Shown: positions 25,872 through 33,587, counted from the first letter of the stretch. The stretch: DNA of 61,722 nt from Haloterrigena salina JCM 13891 (GCF_000337495.1 NZ_AOIS01000003.1:78971-140692); one strand, 5' to 3'. The notes: generated by a model from the letters alone, not told the origin. Program-made: numbers and translations.

Positions 25872-26555
25872 ATGACGTTCGAATCAAGCCAGGTTAACAC
25901 CGTACTGACAGATTCGTTCACGACCCTAGTTCACCAACTTTCTACTCCAGAGGTATTCGAGGGGTACACCGACGACCCAGAAGAAGCGGCTCGCATCTGG
26001 GGCACGAGGGCCACTCGGTATGGGTTAGTCGGCACAATGCTGGGTGAGTTCCGATCCTGTAGAGAGAAGTACGAGAAAGCATTAGACTACACTATCGAGC
26101 GGTTAGAAATAGATGTCCCTGAAAGCGAACGGGAAGAAATGCTCAGCCCATGGGAAAATCGACCGGCCTTCGATGATGTACCACCGGGACTCGAACGGCT
26201 AACGGATGCAGGGTACGAAGTATACGTGTTATCCAACGGTGACCACGATATGTTGGATGATATGATCGAGTCGGCCGGAATCGATGATTACGTCTCTGGG
26301 ACTATCAGCGCGAGCGACGTCGGTTTCTACAAGCCCGATCCGCGTCTCTATCGCCATGCAGCGGTACAGACTGGTACGCCAGTAACCGAAATCGCCCACG
26401 TGACAGCGTCGTGGAACGATGTTCTCGGCGCGATGCATACTGGTATGCAGGGGGTATGGCTAAACCGAGACGACCGCACGTGGGAAGATATTCTGGGCGA
26501 TGCAGACCTCGAGGTAAACACGTTCCACGAATTCGCAGATACTCTGGGAGATTGA
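25872..26555 (+). CDS. HAD superfamily hydrolase, haloacid dehalogenase type II-like
   Basis: A 227-residue HAD protein. Motif I reads TDSFTTLV, keeping the nucleophile Asp but with Thr in place of the common Gly of DxYGT. Motif II is the Ser of YVLSNGDHDM, motif III the Lys of DVGFYKPDPRLYRHA, and motif IV the Asp of TASWNDVLGAMHTGM. The helical cap between motifs I and II has the size seen in (S)-2-haloacid dehalogenases, but phosphatases share this fold. Function is therefore hydrolysis of a haloacid or phosphoester, unspecified. It follows the importer operon by about 150 bases and shares its AT-richer composition; it may have arrived with it. Confidence 0.8.
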   Translation: MTFESSQVNTVLTDSFTTLVHQLSTPEVFEGYTDDPEEAARIWGTRATRYGLVGTMLGEFRSCREKYEKALDYTIERLEIDVPESEREEMLSPWENRPAFDDVPPGLERLTDAGYEVYVLSNGDHDMLDDMIESAGIDDYVSGTISASDVGFYKPDPRLYRHAAVQTGTPVTEIAHVTASWNDVLGAMHTGMQGVWLNRDDRTWEDILGDADLEVNTFHEFADTLGD

Positions 26556-26579
26556 AATACGTTATAGCCTAACCTTTGC

Positions 26580-26754
26580 TTTGATGTACTGATCGTCGGT
26601 GGCGGCCTATCGGTTGTGCTACCGGTATCTTTACCGCCCGAAGCAGCCTTGAGACGTGCGTTCCGGATCGTAGTCTCTCCCCGATCCATCACTGTGCGTA
26701 TCTCGAGAACGATCTGGGCTTTCCCGCCGGTATCGATAGTGGAATGTTGCACGG
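26580..26754 (+). pseudogene. N-terminal remnant of an FAD-dependent oxidoreductase
   Basis: A frame-shifted remnant of the flavoprotein found intact at 33679. One frame gives FDVLIVGGG, the FAD/NAD-binding start; after a single-base shift another gives CATGIFTARSSLETC and then SPIHHCAYLENDLGFPAGID. The intact protein reads DVVVVGGG, CAAGVFTARHGLDTV and SSIQRCAHLENYLGFPAGID at the same places, so descent is clear. Similarity stops around 26750, right before the transposon-end hairpin at 26769. The remaining 250 residues are gone. No functional product is expected. Confidence 0.78.
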
Positions 26755-26768
26755 AGCGACGCGCTTCC

Positions 26769-26788
26769 TCCCACGGCTAAAGCCGTGG
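26769..26788 (-). mobile_element. Transposon-end hairpin, IS200/IS605-like remnant
   Basis: A perfect 8-bp stem (CCCACGGC / GCCGTGGG) with a TAAA loop. Haloarchaeal IS200/IS605-type elements that carry TnpB end in a hairpin of this kind, followed on the minus strand by GGAGGAAG as here. Orientation puts the element body to the right (26790 onward), but no tnpA or tnpB is present, so only the end remains. It sits exactly where similarity of the broken oxidoreductase stops. Confidence 0.55.
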
Positions 26789-27056
26789 GCTTCCGCGCTG
26801 CTACCGCTGTGAGATCCCAAAAACGTGGACACGAGACGGCAGCGACCCGGAAGAGGAGGTCGCCGTTCGCAATCAGTCGGGAGTAGCTGTCTCGAGAAAG
26901 CGGTTCTGAGTGACCTCGTACAGTTGCCGACCCATACAGTATCTGGTCGCGACCACCGTTCCACAACACAGATCATGACGGAGAGCGCTCGGACAGCGGT
27001 GTCCCCGGTGTTTTTCACGACGCAACGTGAGTGGCCACTAACGAGTCCGATATACG
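26789..27056. other. Intergenic region
   Basis: Spacer between the transposon-end hairpin and the HEAT-repeat gene. Short frames here are shadows without a domain. Any remainder of the mobile element is not recognisable. Confidence 0.5.
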
Positions 27057-28058
27057 ATGGAAGACGTCCCCGAACTACCGCCGATCGATATCGTAACGCA
27101 GCGTCTTCGTGACGGCGCTCGCGAGAGCGTCAGCACGTCGTTCCGGGCGTATCAGCGAGCGGAGCCCAAACGACGGAAGGAACTGCTCCGATCGGTGCGA
27201 TCGGTCGTGGACGATCATCCGGACGTTCTCGGCCCACACGTTCACGAATTAGTTCCATATCTCACCGACGAGGCTCGATCAGTTCGGCTGAACGCCGCGA
27301 AACTGTTCGTCGCCCTCTCGAGGGCGAATCCGGACATTGTGCTCGACGACATCGACGCTCTCGCCGGTCGGCTCGCCGACGAGGAGGAGTTCTACTACGT
27401 TCGAGCGCGCTCCGCCGAGGCGCTCGGCTACATCGGGGCTGACTACCCCGAGGACGTCGCGACGCCGGACCTCCTGGCGGATCTCGTGGTCGGACTGTCG
27501 TTCGACGAACCGGAAGTGAAGGAGAAACTCGCGAAAGCGCTCGCGTACCTCGCGCTGGGAGATCCGAGCCGGTTGCGTCACCGAATCGCCGATCTCGCGG
27601 CGCATCTCGACGCGGAGGAGAAACTCGTGCGCTATCACCTCTGTACGGCGCTCGTCGCAGTCGGCAGCGAGTATCCGGCCGCCCTGTCCGACGCGGTCGA
27701 CGCTCTCTCGGCGCGTCTCGAGGACGAGTGTCCGCACGTTCGCGGGCGCGCCGCCGAGGCGCTCGGGATGGTTGCGCGGACCGCTCCGAACGGATCGCCA
27801 ATCTCGTCCGAACGACTCGCGACGCTCGCCGAGGAGAGCGACGAACCATTCGTAACCGAACGCGCACGCTTTGCAGCGGCTGCGGGGGAGAACACGACCG
27901 ACAGTACCGACGAGATCGGGTCGCTCGAGTCGATTCGCGAACGGACGGACGAAATCGTCGACGAAATCACGTCGCCGGACCACGAATGTCCCCACTGCGG
28001 GACGGCAGTGCCGGAAGGTGGGCCGCCGCTGTGTCCGCACTGCGGCGGCCCATACTGA
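27057..28058 (+). CDS. HEAT-repeat protein with C-terminal zinc ribbon
   Basis: A 333-residue protein. From about residue 30 to 270 it is made of helical HEAT-like repeats of about 40 residues (for example DEARSVRLNAAKLFVALSRANPD, DEEEFYYVRARSAEALGYIGADYPE, DECPHVRGRAAEALGMVARTAP), giving a curved scaffold for protein binding. The last 25 residues form a small zinc ribbon of two CPHCG knuckles. The protein is acidic and has no signal or membrane segment. It starts 27057 with no strong promoter visible and stands alone, 250 bases before the iron-regulated promoter at 28258. The partner is unknown; a possible link with the iron locus rests on position only. Confidence 0.75.
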   Translation: MEDVPELPPIDIVTQRLRDGARESVSTSFRAYQRAEPKRRKELLRSVRSVVDDHPDVLGPHVHELVPYLTDEARSVRLNAAKLFVALSRANPDIVLDDIDALAGRLADEEEFYYVRARSAEALGYIGADYPEDVATPDLLADLVVGLSFDEPEVKEKLAKALAYLALGDPSRLRHRIADLAAHLDAEEKLVRYHLCTALVAVGSEYPAALSDAVDALSARLEDECPHVRGRAAEALGMVARTAPNGSPISSERLATLAEESDEPFVTERARFAAAAGENTTDSTDEIGSLESIRERTDEIVDEITSPDHECPHCGTAVPEGGPPLCPHCGGPY

Positions 28059-28257
28059 GAGTTGGGTCACGTCGGTGCAGACGTGTCGATTCTCCGACGG
28101 CGCCCGCAGTTGCAGAACCGGGACCAGTCTTCCAGTAGGATCGCCGCTCGCCAGCCGCTATCGTCTGATCGAACGGACCGATGGATCGGACGGAGACGAA
28201 GCGAAACCAGAGCGAAACGTACCGTAGGGAGCCACAGTCGTGATTACCGTTCAATCA

Positions 28258-28271
28258 TTAGGCTGGCCTAA
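28258..28271. promoter_or_regulatory. Iron-type palindromic operator 1 (TTAGGCTGGCCTAA)
   Basis: Palindrome TTAGGC-TG-GCCTAA, matching the TTAGGNNNNCCTAA type bound by DtxR-family metal regulators in haloarchaea. It lies just upstream of the TATA box at 28284. Confidence 0.8.
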
Positions 28272-28283
28272 AACCGTAACGGA

Positions 28284-28293
28284 TTTATATTTT
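28284..28293 (+). promoter_or_regulatory. TATA box of the iron permease transcript
   Basis: TTTATATTTT placed between the two palindromes and about 25 bases before the ATG at 28312. Metal-regulator binding at either side would block transcription factor access. Confidence 0.7.
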
Positions 28294-28305
28294 AGGCTGG
28301 CCTAA
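28292..28305. promoter_or_regulatory. Iron-type palindromic operator 2 (TTAGGCTGGCCTAA)
   Basis: Second copy of the same 14-base palindrome, 34 bases downstream of operator 1, overlapping the end of the TATA box and the expected transcription start. Confidence 0.8.
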
Positions 28306-28311
28306 ATCGGT

Positions 28312-28503
28312 ATGAGCAGCAAATTCGGGTGGCTGGAGGCGTCGGTTCAGCAACGCCGTCTGCCGCCTGGCGGTAGAGTCAGCGACGGCGTATCACTCGA
28401 ACGGCAGCTGAAGCCGTATGGAAACGGTGGCAACGCGCGCAACGAAACCGAGCGCACCGGAGAGCCGCTCTCGAGCGAACCAGCCGGAACGATCCGAGGA
28501 TGA
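28312..28503 (+). CDS. Possible 63-residue leader ORF ahead of the iron permease
   Basis: An ATG six bases after operator 2, at the expected start of a leaderless transcript, opens a 63-codon frame that ends in ATGA overlapping the permease ATG at 28500. The product (MSSKFGWLEASVQQRR start) has no recognised domain and is basic and Gly/Arg-rich, unlike most haloarchaeal proteins, so its role may be only to couple translation to the permease. A second metal-boxed promoter at 29755 has the same layout. Could also be a 5' untranslated region. Confidence 0.4.
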   Translation: MSSKFGWLEASVQQRRLPPGGRVSDGVSLERQLKPYGNGGNARNETERTGEPLSSEPAGTIRG

Positions 28504-29630
28504 GCGAGAAGAAGTCGAACGTCGGAACGGGACGAACCGCGAGCTCGCGGCTAACCGAGTCGCGATTCGGGTGGCTCCTGGATCCGAAACTCGCCACCGT
28601 AGTACTCGCCAGCATCGCCGTCGTCTTCGCCGGCGGGCTGATACAGATCAGTTACGGCGCCTACTCGATGACGTTTTTCGAGGCGTGGCGCGCGCTGTTC
28701 AATCCGGACGTGGTGTTCAACCCGCAGGCCTGGGACGCGTTCTTGCTGGGCGAAACGATGCCCGAGATGAGTTCCGAGAGCCTCATCGTCTGGAACATCC
28801 GGCTGCCGCGGGTCTTCGTCGCGGCGCTCGTCGGCATGAACCTCGGCGTCTCGGGAGCGATATTTCAGGCGGTGACCCGAAACGAACTCGCGAGCCCGTT
28901 CATTCTCGGCGTCTCCTCCGGGGCCGGACTCACGATTCTGTTGACGCTCGTCGTCTTCGGGAGCCTGACGGCATTCCTTCCGATAATCGCCGCGGTGGGA
29001 GGTGCCGTGGCGTTTCTCATCGTCTACGTGATCGCCTGGAAGAACGGAACCTCGCCGATTCGGCTTGTCCTCGCCGGCGTCATCGTCGGGACGGTCTTCG
29101 GATCGCTACAGACGGGACTGTTCTTCTTCGCGGACGATATCGGGGTCGTCCAGTCGGCGATCGCGTGGACCACCGGGTCGCTCACCGGGACCGACTGGGA
29201 TCAGGTGAGACTCGTCCTCCCGTCGACGGTCGTGGTGGTCCTGCTCGCCGTCGTCGGCTCGCGCCAGATGGACGTCCTCCTGCTGGGCGAACGGACCGCG
29301 CAGTCGCTCGGCATGTCCGTCGAAAAAGCCCGGTTCGCACTGTCGGGCGTCGCCGTCCTCGCGGCGTCGGCGAGCATCGCCGTCGCCGGAATCGTCGGGT
29401 TCGTCGGGCTCATCGTCCCGCACATGGTGCGAAACCTCGTCGGCAGCGACTCGAAGAAACTGATCGTCGGCTGTCTGTTCGTCGGTCCGGCACTGATGGT
29501 CAGCGCCGACGTGGGTGCGCGACTGGCGTTGAGCCCCACCCAGATTCCCGTCGGTATCGTCACCGGACTCCTCGGCGGCCCGTACTTCCTCTACCTGATG
29601 CGAAAACAGAAGAATATGGGCGAGATCTGA
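28500..29630 (+). CDS. FecCD-family iron/siderophore ABC permease
   Basis: A 376-residue membrane subunit with about nine or ten helices. Family motifs include LIVWNIRLPRVFVAALVGMNLGVSGAIFQAVTRNELASPFILGVSSGAG and the late GFVGLIVPHMVRNLVGSD, which contacts the ATPase. It imports iron chelates or a related cofactor with the binding proteins that follow. Expression is likely repressed by iron through the palindromes at 28258 and 28292. No ATPase gene (FecE type) is present downstream in the window; a shared ATPase must be encoded elsewhere. The N-terminal 30 residues before the first helix are an extension seen in some haloarchaeal members. Confidence 0.92.
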   Translation: MSEKKSNVGTGRTASSRLTESRFGWLLDPKLATVVLASIAVVFAGGLIQISYGAYSMTFFEAWRALFNPDVVFNPQAWDAFLLGETMPEMSSESLIVWNIRLPRVFVAALVGMNLGVSGAIFQAVTRNELASPFILGVSSGAGLTILLTLVVFGSLTAFLPIIAAVGGAVAFLIVYVIAWKNGTSPIRLVLAGVIVGTVFGSLQTGLFFFADDIGVVQSAIAWTTGSLTGTDWDQVRLVLPSTVVVVLLAVVGSRQMDVLLLGERTAQSLGMSVEKARFALSGVAVLAASASIAVAGIVGFVGLIVPHMVRNLVGSDSKKLIVGCLFVGPALMVSADVGARLALSPTQIPVGIVTGLLGGPYFLYLMRKQKNMGEI

Positions 29631-29754
29631 GCGGTGCGAGTCGATGCGGATGCAGATCGGGCTGGCGACTCGAGGCGCCTGCCGGACGTCGATATCGACC
29701 GGTCGACGAGGCGTGCGTCCCGTCTTTCGCAGACCGATCGATCAGCGATATGTT

Positions 29755-29768
29755 TTAGGCCCGCCTAA
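29755..29768. promoter_or_regulatory. Iron-type palindromic operator 3 (TTAGGCCCGCCTAA)
   Basis: Third TTAGG-N4-CCTAA element, upstream of the TATA box for the binding-protein genes. Its centre (CC) breaks perfect symmetry. Confidence 0.75.
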
Positions 29769-29778
29769 CAATCGGAGG

Positions 29779-29790
29779 ATTTATTATATT
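29779..29790 (+). promoter_or_regulatory. TATA box of the binding-protein transcript
   Basis: AT-only run TTTATTATATT bracketed by operators 3 and 4, about 25 bases before the ATG at 29809. Confidence 0.65.
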
Positions 29791-29804
29791 TTAGGTTAGC
29801 CTAA
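29791..29804. promoter_or_regulatory. Iron-type palindromic operator 4 (TTAGGTTAGCCTAA)
   Basis: Fourth TTAGG-N4-CCTAA element, 36 bases after operator 3, touching the TATA run. The arrangement copies that of operators 1 and 2. Confidence 0.8.
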
Positions 29805-29808
29805 ACTC

Positions 29809-29877
29809 ATGGTGAGAGACGAGATGAGACGCGTTCGGCGACGCGGAGATCGACTGATAACGGAGGCGAGCAAATGA
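29809..29877 (+). CDS. Possible 22-residue leader ORF ahead of the binding proteins
   Basis: ATG 29809 sits at the predicted transcript start and opens MVRDEMRRVRRRGDRLITEASK, ending in an ATGA overlap with the ATG at 29874. Very basic and too short to judge by composition. It has the same geometry as the 63-codon frame before the permease. Confidence 0.35.
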   Translation: MVRDEMRRVRRRGDRLITEASK

Positions 29878-31040
29878 AAGACACCGACGACAGCACGACC
29901 GAGACATCGACGCGAAGAGACGCGCTGAAGTACGGCGGCTCGCTCGCGGCCGGCACCGCCCTGGCGGGCTGTTCGGATCTGGTCGGGCGGAGCGACGACT
30001 CGAGCGACCAGAACGACGGCTCCTATTCGGTCTCGATGGAACCGGTGGGAACCGTCGCGTTTGACGAGGTACCCGAACGGTGGGCCGCGTACGACGGCGG
30101 TTACGCCGACATGGCCGTCGCGCTGGGGCAGGCCGACGGGCTAACGGGCGTCGGCGGTGCGGATCGTTACTACACGTACGTCTACGACGAACTGTCCGGC
30201 GTGACCGTCGACGAAGACGTCCTCGAGCGGTATCCGGAGGTCAGAACCAAAGAGGAGTTCTACGAACTCGAGAGCGACGTGCACCTGTACGACCCCCAGA
30301 TACTGGTCAACTGGTACGACTGGGACGAGGACGACGTCGACGAGATCGCGTCGACCGTCGCGCCGTTCGTCGGGAACCTGATCTTTCGGCGCTCCGACGA
30401 CTGGCACGATTACCGCTACTACACGCTGTACGAGGCCTTCGAGAAAGTGGCCGAGGTGTTCCAAGAACGAGCGCGCTACGAGGCGTTCAGCGAACTCCAC
30501 GACGAGTTCATCGCGTCGATACGGGAACGGCTCCCCCCGAGCGAGGACCGACCGGAGGTCTTCCTCACCTTCGAGGGGACCGACGAGCCGGAGACGTTCT
30601 CGCCGTACCGAATCGACGACGCGGGGACGAGCAAGAAACAGTGGCGCGACCTCGGCGTCCACGACGCGCTGACGGGGACGGACATCGACAACCTCAGCAC
30701 GACCAACCGCGGCGAGCTGGACTACGAGAACTTACTCGAGATCGATCCCGAGGTGATCCTCGTCCGCGGTCACGAGCGAAAGTCCGCCGCGGAGTTCCGG
30801 GACGTCGTGCTCGATTACATGCAGAGTCACCCCGTCGGGAGCGAGCTCTCTGCCGTCCGGAACGGGCGCGTCTACCGCGGCGGCTACCTCAATCAGGGGC
30901 CGATCCACAACCTCTTCCTGACGGAGCGAGCGGCGAAACAGCTGTTCCCCGAGGAGTTCGGAGACGTGACCGGCGACGACCGACTGTTCGACCGCCAGGC
31001 CGTTGCGGACATTATCAACGGCGACCTCACCGATGACTGA
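29874..31040 (+). CDS. Iron-type ABC substrate-binding lipoprotein, copy 1
   Basis: A 388-residue binding protein of the FecB/BtuF (Peripla_BP_2) type. A twin-arginine signal (TRRDALKYGGSLAAGTALAGC) with lipobox Cys33 predicts an exported lipoprotein. The body contains the shared segments EVPERW, YYTLYEAFEKVAEVFQ and NQGPIHNLFLTERAAKQLFPEEF. First of three tandem copies; less similar to copies 2 and 3 than these are to each other, and it lacks their EWPTYTEGPYPEIP tail. It starts immediately after operators 3 and 4, so iron control is likely. It should deliver its ligand to the permease at 28500. Confidence 0.87.
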   Translation: MKDTDDSTTETSTRRDALKYGGSLAAGTALAGCSDLVGRSDDSSDQNDGSYSVSMEPVGTVAFDEVPERWAAYDGGYADMAVALGQADGLTGVGGADRYYTYVYDELSGVTVDEDVLERYPEVRTKEEFYELESDVHLYDPQILVNWYDWDEDDVDEIASTVAPFVGNLIFRRSDDWHDYRYYTLYEAFEKVAEVFQERARYEAFSELHDEFIASIRERLPPSEDRPEVFLTFEGTDEPETFSPYRIDDAGTSKKQWRDLGVHDALTGTDIDNLSTTNRGELDYENLLEIDPEVILVRGHERKSAAEFRDVVLDYMQSHPVGSELSAVRNGRVYRGGYLNQGPIHNLFLTERAAKQLFPEEFGDVTGDDRLFDRQAVADIINGDLTDD

Positions 31041-32229
31041 GAACGCAGACCGGACGACCGGAGAACCGACGCGAAGAGACGCACTGAAGTACGGCGGGGC
31101 GCTCGCGACCACCGTTTCCCTCGCGGGCTGTTCGGAACTGGTCGGACGGGACGGTACCGGCGACTCCGAGCCGTCGGAAGGTGAGACGTACTCGGTGACG
31201 ATGGCCCCGAGCGGAACCGTCGAGTTCGAGCGACCGCCGGAGAACGTCCTCACGATCCTCCCACACCACGCCGACATGGCGCTCGCGGCCGGCCACGGCG
31301 ACGCCGTCTCCTCGATGCTGTACAACCCCGAATACAACGACACGATCTGGAACGCGTTCCTTGAGCGCCTCGACGGCGTCGCCGTCGACTGGGCGGATCT
31401 CCCCGGAACGTGGGATCCCGACAAGGAGTACCTCTACGAACTCGAGAGCGACCTCCATCTGGCCGATCCCGCCTACATGTCGATAATGGGGGGTTGGGGT
31501 ACCGACGATATCGAGGAGATCGGCGAGACCGTCGCCCCGTGGTTCGGGAACACGTTCAGTAACGCGAACAAGGAGCCGCCGGCCGAGTGGGCCGACCGCT
31601 ACGAGTATTACACGCTCTGGGAGATCTTCGAGCGGGTCGCACGGGTCTTTCAGGCGGAGGCGCGCTACGAGGCGCTCGCCGACGTCCACGCCGAGATGCT
31701 CGCGACCATCGAGGCAAACCTCCCGCCCGAAGACGAGCGGCCGAGCGTGGCGATGATCATCCTCAACCAGTCCGAGGACAGCATGTACGTGTACGCGCTG
31801 AACGAGCCGGGCTTCCTGACGGCACACACCCGGCCCCTCGGCGCGACGGACGTCTTCGCCGACGTGCCGACCGAGTCGACGGTCGACTACGAGGCGTTCA
31901 TCAAGGCCGATCCCGACATCGTCCTCTGTCTCGCGGGAATGTCCGAGGCCAGACACGTGACGAAAACGCGAGAGCGACTCGCGGACGATCCGACGACTGC
32001 GTCGGTGTCGGCCGTGGAGAACGGACGCATCCACACGCAGGGCGGACGGAATCAGGGGCCGATCATGAACCTCTTCCAGACCGAAATGGCGGCGAAACAG
32101 CTCTACCCCGACGTCTTCGGCGAGTGGCCGACCTACACCGAGGGGCCGTATCCGGAGATTCCGGCCGACGAGCAGTTGTTCGATCGCGACCGAGTTGCAG
32201 ACATTATTAACGGAGACTTCGACGCATGA
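31033..32229 (+). CDS. Iron-type ABC substrate-binding lipoprotein, copy 2
   Basis: A 398-residue paralogue. The start at 31033 (MTENADRTTGEPTRRDALKYGG) overlaps the end of copy 1 by eight bases; the frame opens 30 bases further upstream, inside copy 1. Twin-arginine signal and lipobox Cys33 (SLAGCSE). Conserved blocks are DRYEYYTLWEIFERVARVFQAEARYE and NQGPIMNLFQTEMAAKQLYPDVFG; the tail EWPTYTEGPYPEIP is repeated in copy 3 almost exactly, at the base level too (around 32110-32190 and 33287-33367). Same transcription unit as copies 1 and 3. Ligand may differ between the copies. Confidence 0.86.
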   Translation: MTENADRTTGEPTRRDALKYGGALATTVSLAGCSELVGRDGTGDSEPSEGETYSVTMAPSGTVEFERPPENVLTILPHHADMALAAGHGDAVSSMLYNPEYNDTIWNAFLERLDGVAVDWADLPGTWDPDKEYLYELESDLHLADPAYMSIMGGWGTDDIEEIGETVAPWFGNTFSNANKEPPAEWADRYEYYTLWEIFERVARVFQAEARYEALADVHAEMLATIEANLPPEDERPSVAMIILNQSEDSMYVYALNEPGFLTAHTRPLGATDVFADVPTESTVDYEAFIKADPDIVLCLAGMSEARHVTKTRERLADDPTTASVSAVENGRIHTQGGRNQGPIMNLFQTEMAAKQLYPDVFGEWPTYTEGPYPEIPADEQLFDRDRVADIINGDFDA

Positions 32230-33404
32230 ACAGCAATGACGAGATAACCGAGAGATCGACGCGCAGAAACGTACTCAAATACGGCGGAACGCTCGCGGCC
32301 GGAACGGCCCTCGCAGGCTGTTCGAGGCTGGTCGGACAAAGCGAGAACGGAGACGCCGACTCCGACGGAACCTATTCGGTGACGATGGCGCCGATGGGCG
32401 AGGTGTCGTTCGACTCGCCGCCGGAGAGCGTCTTCACGCGGCTGACCCACCACGCCGGCATGGCGTTCGCCCTCGGACGCGGCGACGACGTCAACGCGAT
32501 GCACGCGCCCGAGTACTACGACCAGCTGTGGAATCAGTTCACCGAACGGCTCCCCGGCGTCACGCTGGACTGGACGGGCCTGTACTCGTCCTGGGATCCG
32601 AGCAAGGAGAAACTCTACGAACTCGACAGCGACGTCCACCTCGCCGATCCGGCGAGCGTGAACGCTCTCGACAGCAAGAACTCATCGGACGTGGAGGAAA
32701 TTCGGGACACCATCGCCCCGTGGTTCGGGAACAAGTTCAGCGACAGACACGACGAGCCGCCGGCCGAGTGGGCCGACCGGTACGAGTATTACACACTCTG
32801 GGAGATGTTCGAGAAGGTCGCCCAGGCCTTCCGCGAGGAGGAGCGGTACGAGGGGCTCGCGGAGATACACGCGAACCTGATCGAGACGATCGAGGAGAAG
32901 CTGCCGCCCGAACAGGAGCGCCCGACCGCGGTGCTGGCGGGGATGAGCGACATCGATAGCATCTACGTCTACACGCTGGACACGCCCGGATTTCTGACGG
33001 CGCACGTGCGCCCGCTCAGTCCGGTCGGCGCGCTGAGCGACACCATCTCCTCCGGGGACGCGATCGATATGGAAGTGCTGCTCGAGGCCGATCCCGACGT
33101 GATCTTCTCGCTGGGCGGGCTCCACCCCGAAACCGATATGGCCGGGATTCGATCGTCGCTGCGAGATCACGCCGCCGGACGGAAGCTCTCCGCGGTCCAA
33201 AACGAGCGCGTCTATCCGCAGGGTGCCCGCTACCAGGGGCCGATCCTGAACCTGTTCCAGTTGGAGATGACCGCAAAACAGCTCTACCCCGACGTCTTCG
33301 GCGAGTGGCCGACGTACACCGAAGGGCCGTATCCGGAGATTCCCGACGACGAGCAACTGTTCGACCGCCAGGCGGTCGCAGAGATCATCACGGGTGATCG
33401 GTGA
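32226..33404 (+). CDS. Iron-type ABC substrate-binding lipoprotein, copy 3
   Basis: A 392-residue paralogue, its ATG overlapping the stop of copy 2 (ATGA). Signal TRRNVLKYGGTLAAGTALAGC with lipobox Cys32. Shares YYTLWEMFEKVAQAFREEERYE, YQGPILNLFQLEMTAKQLYPDVFG and the EWPTYTEGPYPEIP tail with copy 2. The stop is followed directly by the ATG of a 57-residue gene, so the operon continues. Having three binding proteins for one permease suggests a set of related iron chelates. Confidence 0.86.
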   Translation: MNSNDEITERSTRRNVLKYGGTLAAGTALAGCSRLVGQSENGDADSDGTYSVTMAPMGEVSFDSPPESVFTRLTHHAGMAFALGRGDDVNAMHAPEYYDQLWNQFTERLPGVTLDWTGLYSSWDPSKEKLYELDSDVHLADPASVNALDSKNSSDVEEIRDTIAPWFGNKFSDRHDEPPAEWADRYEYYTLWEMFEKVAQAFREEERYEGLAEIHANLIETIEEKLPPEQERPTAVLAGMSDIDSIYVYTLDTPGFLTAHVRPLSPVGALSDTISSGDAIDMEVLLEADPDVIFSLGGLHPETDMAGIRSSLRDHAAGRKLSAVQNERVYPQGARYQGPILNLFQLEMTAKQLYPDVFGEWPTYTEGPYPEIPDDEQLFDRQAVAEIITGDR

Positions 33405-33578
33405 ATGCGCGCTCGAGAGTGGGCGATCGCCGGCGCCTTCCGCGAGCCGGAAGCGTACGACATCCCCGACCTGCCGTCGTGGCGCGTTTGCCGAACCGAG
33501 TGCGGCGGACTGGCCTTCGCCGACGGGGAGAATGAGCCGTTCATCGCTGCCGACCGCCCAATGAAGGTCAGGCGCTGA
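33405..33578 (+). CDS. Small 57-residue protein in the iron operon
   Basis: A short gene beginning at the base after the stop of copy 3. The product starts MRAREWAIAGAFREPEAYD and continues IPDLPSWRVCRTECGGLAF; it holds two cysteines (CRTEC) and an acidic stretch. It has ordinary codon use and no gap to the gene before it, which argues for a real gene. The CxxxC pair could bind a metal or form a disulfide. I do not recognise the family. Confidence 0.6.
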   Translation: MRAREWAIAGAFREPEAYDIPDLPSWRVCRTECGGLAFADGENEPFIAADRPMKVRR

Positions 33579-33587
33579 CGACAGCCC

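Noticed and set aside
28418-29758. 446-codon frame overlapping the FecCD permease
   Set aside because: Arg-rich alternate frame of the permease gene.
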